A stretch of DNA of 64,000 nt from Streptomyces sp. NBC_01549 (GTDB lineage Bacteria; Actinomycetota; Actinomycetes; Streptomycetales; Streptomycetaceae), in the NCBI RefSeq assembly GCF_026339955.1, contig NZ_JAPEPW010000001.1:3746501-3810500 (forward strand). Reading direction: 5' to 3'. This document shows positions 8,709-16,729 of this stretch, in pieces. The notes beneath the pieces were generated by a model. The model did no database searches. It saw only the letters and a program-made list of their open reading frames with translations, and was not told the origin of the DNA. Every line of letters starts with the position of its first letter. Position 1 is the first letter of the stretch. The translations under genes and the position numbers were made by a program.

Positions 8709-9658
8709 CGGGGGGCTCCCTGGGCACTCTGGGCCACCCACCGGCTGGGGGCGATCTCGCGCAGGTCGGGGATGTTCATGGAGCAGTCCGAGCGGTCCTC
8801 GGGACAGCGGACGTGGAAGCCGCAGCTGTCGGCGGTGCGCGGGGCGTCGAAGAGGCCGGTGAGCTCTTGGCGCGGGCCTGTCAGCGGCGGGAAGGCGTTC
8901 ATCAGCGCCTTGGTGTAGGGGTGGAGCGGCCCCGCGAACAGGTCCTTGGCGTCGGCGAGTTCGACGATCCGTCCGCCGTACATCACGCCCATGCGGTCCG
9001 ACAGCTCGATCATCAGGGACATGTCGTGGGTGATGAAGAGGATGGAGAAGCCCAGCTCCCGCTGGAGGTCGCGGATCTGCGCCATGATCTCCTGCTGCAC
9101 GACCACGTCGAGCGCGGTGGTCGGCTCGTCCATGATCAGCAGCCGGGGGTGGAGTGCGACGGCCATGGCGATGACCACGCGCTGACGCATGCCGCCGGAG
9201 AGCTGGTGCGGGTACGCCTTCAGCCTTCCCGGGTCGATGCCGACCAGCTGAAGCAGCTCGCCGGCCCGCTCCCGCGCGAGCCGCTTCTTAAGCTTCTCGT
9301 GGGTGGTGAAGATGTCGACGATCTGCTCGCCGATGGTCAGGACGGGGTTGAGGGAGTTCATCGCCGACTGGAAGACCATGGCGATCTCCCGCCACCGGAA
9401 GGCGCGCAGCTCCCGTGGGTCCAGGGCGAGGACGTCCCTGCCCTGAAAGCGGATGCTGCCGGCGGTGATCTCCGCCGGGGGCTTCAGCAGCCGCATCACG
9501 GCGTTGGCGATGGTCGATTTGCCGCAGCCGGACTCCCCGGCGAGGCCGAAGATCTCTCCGGCGCCGATGGAGAAGGAGACGTCGTCGGCGCCCACGACGG
9601 TGCGTCCGTCGCTGCGGTATTCGACGCGCAGGCCGTTCACCTCAAGTACGGGATCCAT
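8705..9658 (-). CDS. ABC transporter ATP-binding protein, OppD/DppD type
   Basis: A 317-residue ATPase partner of the OppF-like protein. Walker A is GESGCGKST (41-49), the Q-loop is MVFQSAMNSLNPVL, the signature is LSGGMRQRV, and Walker B is LLIMDEPTTALD with the H-loop in LFITHDMSL. The C-terminal oligo_HPY tail has CGFHVRCPEDRSDC, the cysteine cluster reported for this subfamily. The stop overlaps the next ATG, and the upstream permease stop lies three bases before this ATG, so permeases and ATPases form one tight operon. Confidence 0.9.
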   Translation of the reverse strand: MDPVLEVNGLRVEYRSDGRTVVGADDVSFSIGAGEIFGLAGESGCGKSTIANAVMRLLKPPAEITAGSIRFQGRDVLALDPRELRAFRWREIAMVFQSAMNSLNPVLTIGEQIVDIFTTHEKLKKRLARERAGELLQLVGIDPGRLKAYPHQLSGGMRQRVVIAMAVALHPRLLIMDEPTTALDVVVQQEIMAQIRDLQRELGFSILFITHDMSLMIELSDRMGVMYGGRIVELADAKDLFAGPLHPYTKALMNAFPPLTGPRQELTGLFDAPRTADSCGFHVRCPEDRSDCSMNIPDLREIAPSRWVAQSAQGAPR

Positions 9659-9661
9659 GGC

Positions 9662-10582
9662 TCAGCCCCTCCTCTCACGGCGGGCACGGCGGTTGCGCAG
9701 CCTCGGGTTGGTGATCTCGTCGACCGCGTAGTTGACCAGCGCGAGCGCGAAGGCGACCAGCGCGATGCACAGTCCGGAGGGGACGAAGGCCCACCATGCG
9801 CCGGTCATCAGCGCGCCGTCGTTGCTGGCCCAGTACAGGTTGGTGCCCCAGCTGACGACACTGCTGTCGCCGAGTCCGAGGAACTCCAGGCCGGCCTGGG
9901 CGCCGATGCCGAAGATCACGCAGCCGAGGAGCGTGGTCATCACCACGGATGCCATGTTGGGCAGGATCTCGCGGAACATGATCCGCAGCGGGCGCTCCCC
10001 GGTGACGACGGCCGCGGCCACGAAGTCCTTGCCCCGGATCGACTTGGCCTGCGCGCGCAGTACCCGGGCCGAGCCCGCCCAGCCGGTCACGACGAGCACC
10101 AGGATCACGGTGGAGGTCCCGGGTGGCAGGAACGCGGCCAGGATGATGAGCAGGGGCAGCCCGGGCAACAGCAGGAAGACGTTGGTGACCAGGGTCAGCG
10201 CGTCGTCCACGATGCGGCCGAAGTACGCGGCGGCGAGGCCGACGACGATGGCGACGCCCGTCGCCACGAGTCCCACGGTGAACCCGACGAAGAGCGAACT
10301 GCGCGCACCCCACAGGGTGAGGGCGAGCACATCCTGACCCTTGGCGGTCGTACCGAGCCAGTGTGCGGCCGAGGGGGCCTGGCTGCCCGTGGAGTTGATG
10401 AGCGACGGGTCGCCCGGTGCGAGGACGGGTGCGAGCAGGGCCAGCAGCGCGAAGACGGCGAGCAGGATCAGCCCGGTCAACGCCTTCTTGCTGTCGATGA
10501 GCTGGCGCACCAGTCCGCGTCGGCGGGAGGTGCGTGCGGGGGTGGTCGGCGTGGTGGCCGTCGCGATCTCGATGGCGGTCAT
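9662..10582 (-). CDS. ABC transporter permease, OppC/DppC type
   Basis: A 306-residue inner-membrane permease. The N-terminus carries a cytoplasmic stretch and a first membrane segment (ALTGLILLAVFALLALLAPVL), followed by the extracytoplasmic HWLGTTAKGQDVL signature of OppC-type permeases (usual: HxLGTDxxGRDxL). The BPD_transp_1 domain ends with FLGLGDSSVVSWGTNL, also typical. The coupling-loop EAA-like segment is AAAVVTGERPLRIMFREILPN. The ATG at 10582 has AAGGGGG upstream. It forms the heterodimeric channel with the following OppB-like permease. Confidence 0.9.
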   Translation of the reverse strand: MTAIEIATATTPTTPARTSRRRGLVRQLIDSKKALTGLILLAVFALLALLAPVLAPGDPSLINSTGSQAPSAAHWLGTTAKGQDVLALTLWGARSSLFVGFTVGLVATGVAIVVGLAAAYFGRIVDDALTLVTNVFLLLPGLPLLIILAAFLPPGTSTVILVLVVTGWAGSARVLRAQAKSIRGKDFVAAAVVTGERPLRIMFREILPNMASVVMTTLLGCVIFGIGAQAGLEFLGLGDSSVVSWGTNLYWASNDGALMTGAWWAFVPSGLCIALVAFALALVNYAVDEITNPRLRNRRARRERRG

Positions 10583-10596
10583 GTCGGCAGCCCCCT

Positions 10597-11574
10597 TCAG
10601 CGGACGCGGACGCGCGGGTCGAGGCGGACGTAGACGAGGTCGACGAGGAAGTTCGCGATCAGCACCGCCGCCGTGATCGTCAGGAAGATGCCCTGCATCA
10701 GCGGGTAGTCCAGGCCCTGGACGGCCATCAGCAGCTGGTAGCCGATGCCGGGGTAGGCGAACACGACCTCGGTGAGCAGCGCGCCGCCGACGACGAAGCC
10801 GAGCGCCATGCCGAAGTTGGTGACGGAGGGGAGCAGCGCGTTGCGGGCGGCGTAGCGGAACATGATCCGTGAGGGGCTGAGCCCCTTGGCCTCGGCCATC
10901 GTGATGTAGTCCTCGGCCGTGGTCGCGATCATGGTGTTGCGCATGCCGAGCATCCAGCCGCCGATGGAGACCAGCACGATGGTCAGCGCGGGCAGCACCA
11001 GGTGGGTGGCGACGTTGGAGAGGAATTCGCCGTTGAAGCCGGGGGTCAGTCCGACGTCGTAGGCGTGCCGCATGGGGAACCAGCCGAGGCTCACCCCGAA
11101 CAGGTACAGCGCGCCCATGGCCAGCCAGAAGTAGGGGAACGAGCCGACGAAGATCAGCAGGGGCGGGAAGGCGGAGTCGAGGACGCCGCCGCGCCGCCAG
11201 GCGGCGACGATGCCGAGCAGGTTGCCGAGCACGGCCGCGATGACGAGCGCGACGCCACCGAGGAGCAGGGTCCAGCCGATCTGCGAGCCGATCACGTCGG
11301 TGACCGGGGTGGGGAAGCGGGTGATGGAGATGCCGAGGTCGCCGGTGAAGACGCTCTTGATGTAGCTGAGGTACTGCTGCCACAGGGGGCGGTGGTCGAG
11401 GCCGAAGAGTTTCCGCAACTGGGCTATCTGGTCGGGCTGCATCGTGCCCTGGGCCTGCGCGAACATCCGGGAGACCGGGTCGCCCGGCATGAAGCGCGGG
11501 AGCACGAAGTTCAGGGTGAGGGAGGCCCAGAAGGCGAGCAGATAGAACCCCAGGTTGCGCAGGATGAGACGCAC
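10597..11574 (-). CDS. ABC transporter permease, OppB/DppB type
   Basis: A 325-residue permease with the OppB topology: an N-terminal helix (NLGFYLLAFWASLTLNFVLPRFMPGDP) with the conserved PGDP turn, and about five further helices. The coupling loop EDYITMAEAKGLSPSRIMFRYAARNALLP is characteristic. It ends LVYVRLDPRVRVR, the usual family C-terminus. It is 14 bp upstream of the OppC-like gene and 94 bp downstream of the binding-protein gene. Peptide-type systems of this kind are known in other bacteria to import cello- and other oligosaccharides, which fits the two linked GH32 genes. Confidence 0.9.
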   Translation of the reverse strand: MRLILRNLGFYLLAFWASLTLNFVLPRFMPGDPVSRMFAQAQGTMQPDQIAQLRKLFGLDHRPLWQQYLSYIKSVFTGDLGISITRFPTPVTDVIGSQIGWTLLLGGVALVIAAVLGNLLGIVAAWRRGGVLDSAFPPLLIFVGSFPYFWLAMGALYLFGVSLGWFPMRHAYDVGLTPGFNGEFLSNVATHLVLPALTIVLVSIGGWMLGMRNTMIATTAEDYITMAEAKGLSPSRIMFRYAARNALLPSVTNFGMALGFVVGGALLTEVVFAYPGIGYQLLMAVQGLDYPLMQGIFLTITAAVLIANFLVDLVYVRLDPRVRVR

Positions 11575-11668
11575 GGGTCGTGCTCCTGTCGTAGGGGGTG
11601 CGGGGGGAGGAGGAGGGGGGCGGTGGGGAGCGGCCGTCCGGGGAGGAGGACGGCCGCCGATCCGTGCG

Positions 11669-13351
11669 TCAGCTCTTGACGGGCTTCAGCGAGGTGAGCA
11701 CGAGGATCGTGCTGCCGTTGCGGTTGCCGAGGGTGGCGTACGGGTTCTCTTCGGTGGGCCAGCCGGTGAAGCGGGCGTCCGTGTACGCGCCCCACTCGGG
11801 GCCGGTGAACAGCGGGACGACGGGCGCGTCCTTGTTGTACAGCTCCTGCAGGCCGTTCGTCTGCTCGCGCTGCGTCTTCTCGTCCGTGGCGGCGGCGAAG
11901 GCGTCGATGAGCTTGTCGGCCTTCTTGTCGCCGAAGCGGTGGTAGTTCTCCGTGGCCTGCTTGCCGACCGGCTGCACCATCTTGGTCGACATCACGCCGC
12001 GGTAGTACTCGTACGGGGTGGCGCCGTTGTTGCTCCACACGATGCCGGTGTCGAAGGTGCCGGTGTTGTACGAGGACGAGACCGCCGACCAGTCGGGCGT
12101 CTTCACGGTGGCGGTGATGCCGACCTTCGCGAGGTCCTGCTTGATGATGTTGGCGACCGAGATCCAGTCGGAGGAGGCGGAGCCGACGGAGATGTCGAGG
12201 GTGAAGTCCTTGCCGTTCTTCAGCTTCCGCTTGCCACCGCTCTCCTTGTAGCCGGCCGCATCCAGGGCCTTGGCTGCCGCGTCGGTGTCGTACTTCGTCC
12301 AGGTGCAGGAGGCGGCCAGCGACGTGTCACGCCACTTGTCGTAGGTGTGGGCCAGGCCCGTGCAGTCGGCGGGTTCGGCGTAGCCGTTCATCGCGACCTT
12401 GGTGATCTGGTCGCGGTCTACCGCCATGCTGAGCGCCTTGCGCGCGGCCGGGTCGTTGAACGGCGCCTTGGTGGTGTTCAGCTGCCAGTTGATCATGGCG
12501 CCGGTGGCCGGGAACCAGTAGTGGTTGTGCTTCTTGTCCTTGGTGACGAAGGACTTCTCGATGTCCGGGATGAACGACTGCGTCCAGTCCACCTCGCCGT
12601 TGGTGAAGGCGATGTTGGCGCTGTCGTTGCCGGAGAAGGCGAGCATCTGGATGCCGGCGATCTGCTGCTTGTCCGGCTGCCAGTAGTCGGGGTTCTTGCG
12701 CAGCTCGTACGACTGGCTCTGGAACTTCTCGATCTTGGTGTACGGGCCGGTGCCGACCGGGTTCGGGTTGGTGAACTTCGCCGGGTCCTTCACCTTGGAC
12801 CAGATGTGCTTCGGCAGGATGTAGTGGCCGCTGATCTCGTAGAAGGCGGTCGAGAACGCCTTGTTGAAGGAGAACTTCACCGTGTGGGCGTCGACCGCGG
12901 TGACCTTGTCGAGGTAGTCGAAGCCACCGAGCACCTTCTTCTGGAGCTCGAAGGTGTAGACGACGTCGTCGGCGGTGAGCGCCTGGCCGTCCGACCACTT
13001 GACGCCGTCGCGCAGCGTGAAGGTGAGGGACTTGCCGTCCTTGGCCTGCTCCCACTTGGTGGCCAGCCACGGCGTGTCCTTGGCGTCGGCCATGCTGTGT
13101 ACCGCCAGCGGCTCGTAGACCGCCTGGATAGTCATGGGGGCGGCCTGCGGGGAGAGCGGGTTGAAGTTGCGCGTGAACGTCGCCAGATCCTCGCGCGGGA
13201 TGGTGAGCAGCTGGTTGCCGGAGGTGTCACCGGCGCCGGAGGTGCCCGAGCCACCCGTACAGGCGGACAGGACCAGGGCTGCGGCGGCGGTCGCGGTGAC
13301 CGCTCTCAGGACGGCTCGGGGCCGCCGTGAAGGTATGCGGGAGGGTGCCAT
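11669..13351 (-). CDS. Extracellular solute-binding lipoprotein, family 5 (SBP_bac_5)
   Basis: A 560-residue binding protein with a twin-Arg-rich N-terminus, hydrophobic core and lipobox LSAC (Cys31), so it is membrane-anchored outside the cell. The SBP_bac_5 fold is evident from LTFTLRDGVKWSDGQALTADDVVYTFE, PNPVGTGPYT and DPAARKALSMAVDRDQI. Family 5 proteins classically bind peptides, but a branch binds cellobiose and other beta-glycans. Surrounded by three GH32 genes and lacI, this one is inferred to capture fructo-oligosaccharides. It is first in the minus-strand transport operon. Its start (ATG 13351) has only a weak purine-rich stretch upstream. Confidence 0.88.
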   Translation of the reverse strand: MAPSRIPSRRPRAVLRAVTATAAAALVLSACTGGSGTSGAGDTSGNQLLTIPREDLATFTRNFNPLSPQAAPMTIQAVYEPLAVHSMADAKDTPWLATKWEQAKDGKSLTFTLRDGVKWSDGQALTADDVVYTFELQKKVLGGFDYLDKVTAVDAHTVKFSFNKAFSTAFYEISGHYILPKHIWSKVKDPAKFTNPNPVGTGPYTKIEKFQSQSYELRKNPDYWQPDKQQIAGIQMLAFSGNDSANIAFTNGEVDWTQSFIPDIEKSFVTKDKKHNHYWFPATGAMINWQLNTTKAPFNDPAARKALSMAVDRDQITKVAMNGYAEPADCTGLAHTYDKWRDTSLAASCTWTKYDTDAAAKALDAAGYKESGGKRKLKNGKDFTLDISVGSASSDWISVANIIKQDLAKVGITATVKTPDWSAVSSSYNTGTFDTGIVWSNNGATPYEYYRGVMSTKMVQPVGKQATENYHRFGDKKADKLIDAFAAATDEKTQREQTNGLQELYNKDAPVVPLFTGPEWGAYTDARFTGWPTEENPYATLGNRNGSTILVLTSLKPVKS

Positions 13352-13425
13352 AATGGAGACTCTTTTCCTCTCTTCAACACACAGGGCGAAGACGGGATGG
13401 GATTACTCGGCGGACTGATTCGCAG

Positions 13426-14448
13426 TCAGACCGACGAGCGTTCGAGCAGCGGGCAGTCGATCGTCACCCGGTGGGTGTCGAGCGGCTGCCCCGCTGCGAG
13501 AGCGGCGAGCATGTCGACGCCCTTGGTGCCCATGGCTTCGAAGGGCAGGGCGAGCGTCGTCAGCTTCGGCCGCAGATAGGCGGCGATGAGTTCCTGGTTG
13601 TCGAACCCCACCACGGCCACGTCGTGCGGGATGCGCAGCCCACGTTCCTTGATCGCGTCGTACGCGCCCATCGCCATCCGGTCGTTGCCGCAGAACAGCG
13701 CGGTCGGCCGGTCGCCGGCCAGGCGGTCCAGCAGTTCGCAGGCGGCGGTGTAGGCGCCGTCGGCTGTGGCCCAGCCGGGGATGACGAGGGCAGGGTCGGG
13801 GGTGATCCCGGCCTCGCGCAGGGCACGTTCGTATCCTTCGCGCCTGCCGATGGCGGCCGGGATCGCCGGGTCGAGGTTGATGAACCCGATGCGGGTGTGA
13901 CCGGCGTCCAGGAGCCGGCGGGTCGCCTTGTATCCGCCCGACTCCTCGTCGGGCAGGATGCACGGCAGCTCTCCTGCCGCGTCGTAGCAGTTCACGAGCA
14001 CCGTCGGCACCTCGCGGGCGGCCTTCGGCAGGCTGACGGCCCGGTGCCAGGTCGTGGCGTACAGCAGCCCTTCCACGCGGTGCTCCAGCATCTGGTCGAG
14101 CGCGGCGGCCTCCTGCACGGGATCGCCCTCGCTCGCGGCGATCAGCAGGAACCTCCGGTCACCCCAGGCGCGGCTCTGCGCGCCCGTGATCACCTCCGCC
14201 GCGAAGGGGCCGGTCACGATCTCGGTGATCAGACCGAACCAGCCGCTGCGGTTGGCGGCCAGCGCCCGCGCCCCGGCGTTGGGCCGGTAGCCGAGCTCGT
14301 CGATCGCGTCCAGGATCCGCCGACGGGTCTCGTCAGGGATGGTTGCGCCGGGCTTGTCGTTGAGGACGAAGGAGACCGTGGTCCGCGAGACACTCGCGCG
14401 GCGAGCCACATCGCTCATGGTCACGCGCTGCGTCTTGTTGGTGGCCAC
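13426..14448 (-). CDS. LacI family transcriptional regulator of the fructan locus
   Basis: A 340-residue repressor with an N-terminal LacI HTH (VTMSDVARRASVSRTTVSFVLN, hinge RPNAGARALA) and a periplasmic-binding-protein-like effector domain. The GTG start at 14448 is preferred because AAGGGGA lies 8 bp upstream; an ATG exists at 14418. It is separated from the binding-protein gene by 74 bp and transcribed in the same direction. Palindromes TAACGCGCGTTA occur in its own upstream region and again before the divergent sugar kinase gene, so it probably represses both arms of the locus and itself, with a fructan-derived sugar as inducer (inference). Confidence 0.9.
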   Translation of the reverse strand: MATNKTQRVTMSDVARRASVSRTTVSFVLNDKPGATIPDETRRRILDAIDELGYRPNAGARALAANRSGWFGLITEIVTGPFAAEVITGAQSRAWGDRRFLLIAASEGDPVQEAAALDQMLEHRVEGLLYATTWHRAVSLPKAAREVPTVLVNCYDAAGELPCILPDEESGGYKATRRLLDAGHTRIGFINLDPAIPAAIGRREGYERALREAGITPDPALVIPGWATADGAYTAACELLDRLAGDRPTALFCGNDRMAMGAYDAIKERGLRIPHDVAVVGFDNQELIAAYLRPKLTTLALPFEAMGTKGVDMLAALAAGQPLDTHRVTIDCPLLERSSV

Positions 14449-14506
14449 TTTCAGTCCCCTTCGGTCGGTGGAGGTGCGCCGAGACCCCTCCGGTTTCGCG
14501 CTTTAA

Positions 14507-14518
14507 TAACGCGCGTTA
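14507..14518. promoter_or_regulatory. Putative LacI operator, copy 1
   Basis: A perfect 12-bp palindrome TAACGCGCGTTA with a central CG step, the usual LacI-family operator form, about 60 bp upstream of the lacI start. It lies in a 23-bp sequence repeated exactly at 15018-15040 upstream of the sugar kinase gene. The repetition is direct sequence evidence; binding is inferred. Confidence 0.75.
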
Positions 14519-14707
14519 CTACTGCATTGCTGGGAAGTTACGGCCGCCTTATGCGCCATGTCAATACATCGCCGGGTAACGAAGAAGGATGGGAATGAGA
14601 CGCCTTCTCGGTGCCGTCGCTGGAGGCTGGGTGACGCCTCTGGAGGGCGGCCCGCAGGGCAACGGCATGGCTGTGGACTCGCCGCCGTGTCCCCGGCGGC
14701 TGCGGGC

Positions 14708-14878
14708 TCACGGCCGCTCGACGAACACGTCGATGCGCTCGGGGTCCCGCTCGACGACCGGATCGAGGATCTTGTCCACGCGCCTGACCAATTCGTCCTG
14801 CGAGCCGTGGGTGACCCAGTTCCCGTAGGCGATGGCGCTGACCAGCATGCCGCTGCCGCCCAGATGGCGATAGTCCAT
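14708..14878 (-). pseudogene. Aldo/keto reductase remnant with large internal deletion
   Basis: A 56-codon open frame joins an aldo/keto-reductase N-terminus (MDYRHLGGSGMLVSAIAYGN, then WVTHGSQ) to what looks like the extreme C-terminus of the same family (VDKILDPVVERDPERI). About 270 residues, including the catalytic Tyr/Lys/His region, are missing. The frame is intact and has AAGGGA before the ATG, but the product cannot form the TIM barrel. It sits between lacI and the lacI remnant. Confidence 0.75.
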
Positions 14879-14894
14879 GTTCGGTGTCCCTTTC

Positions 14895-14972
14895 TGAGGA
14901 CGAAGGAGACCGTGGTCAGCAAGGCACCCGCACCTCGCTCATGGCCACACGGCTTGTCCCTACCGTGGCCAC
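14895..14972 (-). pseudogene. Remnant of a second lacI 5' end
   Basis: The sequence 14895-14917 is identical to 14361-14383 within lacI (encoding TTVSFVL of the HTH). It continues with degraded similarity through the start codon region (GTGGCCAC, 14965-14972, matching 14441-14448) into the upstream region. The frame is broken. Together with the copied operator at 15029 it shows that about 200 bp of a lacI gene start and promoter exist twice, the second copy decayed. Confidence 0.8.
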
Positions 14973-15028
14973 TTCCCGTCCCCTTCGGCCAGCGGAGGCG
15001 TGACATTGCCTCCAGTTTCGCGCTTTAA

Positions 15029-15040
15029 TAACGCGCGTTA
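15029..15040. promoter_or_regulatory. Putative LacI operator, copy 2, upstream of the sugar kinase
   Basis: A second TAACGCGCGTTA palindrome inside the exact 23-bp repeat. It is about 185 bp upstream of the PfkB kinase ATG and marks the promoter of the plus-strand arm of the locus. Confidence 0.75.
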
Positions 15041-15223
15041 GTGCTAGGTTGCGAGGAAGTTACGGGCGTTTCGCACCGCATGTCAATGCCTAGACATGGG
15101 CTGCATCAGGCCACCGCCCGGTGTCCTTCGCCCGTACGTACGCCGGCCCGCCGGGCACCGGCCGAAACCCACGCGCGGATCGCGGCAGCTCCGCGCGCTT
15201 TCCCAGAGAGGCAGACCGTCACC

Positions 15224-16213
15224 ATGGCTCGACTCGAGTCACCCAGCGGTGTCACCGTTCTCGGTGAGTGCGTCGCGGACGCCTTCACCGCCCCCGCCCT
15301 GTCCGGCCCGGGGGAATTCGCCCTGCGCGTCCTGCCGGGAGGCGGCCCCGCCAACACCGCCGTCGCCCTCGCCCGGCTCGGCACCCCCACCCGCTTCCTC
15401 GCGCGGCTCTCCCATGACGTCTTCGGCACGCTCTTCCGTAACCGCCTCAGCGACTCCGGTGTCGACCTGAGCGGCAGCGTGACCGCCCCCGAGCCCAGCA
15501 CCCTCGCCGTCGCCGCCCTCGACGAGACCGGCCAGGCCACCTACACGTTCTACGCCGACAGCGCCGCCGACTGGCAGTGGACCGCCGACGAACTCGCCAG
15601 CACCTCGCACGACGGCACCGTCTGCCTGCACACCGGCTCCCTGGCACTGATACGCCAACCCGGCGGCAGCCGCATCGAGGACCACCTCGCCAAGGCACGC
15701 GAACACGTCACCGTGTCCATCGACCCCAACGTCCGCCCCCTGCTCGTACCGCCCTCCGCCTACCGGGAACGGCTCCCACGCTGGTGCGCCCTCGCCGACA
15801 TCCTCCGCCTCAGCGAGGACGACCTCGCCCTGCTCCTCCCCGGCGTCGGCCCCGAAGAGGCGTGCGACACCTGGCACGCCGCCGGCGCGCGCCTCGTCGT
15901 CATCACCCTCGGCTCACGCGGCGCTCTCGCCTCCCTCGACGGCCTCCGCGTCACCGTCCCGGCCCCGGCCGTCGACGTCGCCGACACTGTCGGCGCCGGG
16001 GACTCCTTCACCGCAGGTCTGCTGCACCGTCTCACCGCCCTCGGCCACCTCGGCGGCCGGCTCGAAGGGCTGAGCCTCGAAGACGTCACCCAAGCCTGCG
16101 CCTTCGCTGCCTGCGTCGCCGCCCAGACCTGCTCCGTCCCCGGCGCAAACCCGCCCTGGGCGGACGAAGCGGCGCTGAAGGCCGGCGTCGAACGGCTCCT
16201 GTTCGGCGTCTGA
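15224..16213 (+). CDS. PfkB family carbohydrate kinase (fructokinase-like)
   Basis: A 329-residue ribokinase-fold kinase. The N-terminal PfkB signature region is RVLPGGGPANTAVALARLG, and the C-terminal signature is DTVGAGDSFTAGLL with catalytic Asp260 in the anion hole. The ATG at 15224 begins the usual family N-terminus after GAGAGG. In a GH32 locus the natural job is phosphorylation of fructose released by the intracellular fructosidases, giving fructose-6-phosphate. The exact substrate is inferred. It begins the plus-strand arm, downstream of operator copy 2. Confidence 0.9.
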   Translation: MARLESPSGVTVLGECVADAFTAPALSGPGEFALRVLPGGGPANTAVALARLGTPTRFLARLSHDVFGTLFRNRLSDSGVDLSGSVTAPEPSTLAVAALDETGQATYTFYADSAADWQWTADELASTSHDGTVCLHTGSLALIRQPGGSRIEDHLAKAREHVTVSIDPNVRPLLVPPSAYRERLPRWCALADILRLSEDDLALLLPGVGPEEACDTWHAAGARLVVITLGSRGALASLDGLRVTVPAPAVDVADTVGAGDSFTAGLLHRLTALGHLGGRLEGLSLEDVTQACAFAACVAAQTCSVPGANPPWADEAALKAGVERLLFGV

Positions 16214-16277
16214 ACGCACATGCCCGTTCCCGCGCCATGACTGCCAAAGGCCCTTGTGACCCTGCAAGACTGCCGAC

Positions 16278-16396
16278 ATGACACACGTGATCGTGGTCAG
16301 TGACTACGACCCCCGCTGGCCCGATCGGTTCCAGGACCTGCGGCAGCGACTGGCACCTCACGTCGCGGATCTTGCTGTGTCCATCGAGCATGTCGG
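16278..16396 (+). pseudogene. GrpB/UPF0157 family N-terminal fragment
   Basis: From an ATG at 16278 the frame reads THVIVVSDYDPRWPDRFQDL and ends IEHVG, the recognisable start of a GrpB (UPF0157) nucleotidyltransferase-like protein (YDPRWP and IEHVGST motifs). The similarity stops at about 16396, where MalF-like permease sequence begins in another frame. It is a truncated insertion remnant. Confidence 0.7.
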
Positions 16397-16728
16397 CAGA
16401 CCATCCCGCAGGACCTGTACGAGGCCGCCGACATCGGCGGCGCCACCCGCTGGGTCCGCTTCCGCTACGTGACCTGGCCCGGCCTGCGCTCCACGCGCAC
16501 TTCGTGCTCATCACCATCACCCTCGCCGCGTTCAGCCTGTTCGCGCAGATCAACGTGATGACGCAAGGCGGGCCGCTGGACTCCACCACCACGGTTGTCT
16601 ACCAGGCCGTTCAGACCGGATACGGGCAGCAGCAGACCGGGTACGCGTCCGCGATCTCCCTTGTCTTCTTCGTTCTGGTGCTGGCGGTCTCCCTGATCCA
16701 GCGCTTCCTCACCCGGGAGAAGGACTGA
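16397..16728 (+). pseudogene. MalF-type sugar ABC permease, C-terminal fragment with frameshift
   Basis: The remnant starts with the cytoplasmic coupling loop (QTIPQDLYEAADIGGATRW and FRYVTWPGLR, an EAA motif) in one frame. After a frameshift near 16498 it continues as FVLITITLAAFSLFAQINVM through the last membrane segments to LIQRFLTREKD and TGA. Roughly the first two thirds of the gene are missing. It is directly followed by the matching MalG-type permease, so a CUT1 sugar importer once stood here; its binding protein is also gone. Confidence 0.85.
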
Positions 16729-16729
16729 C

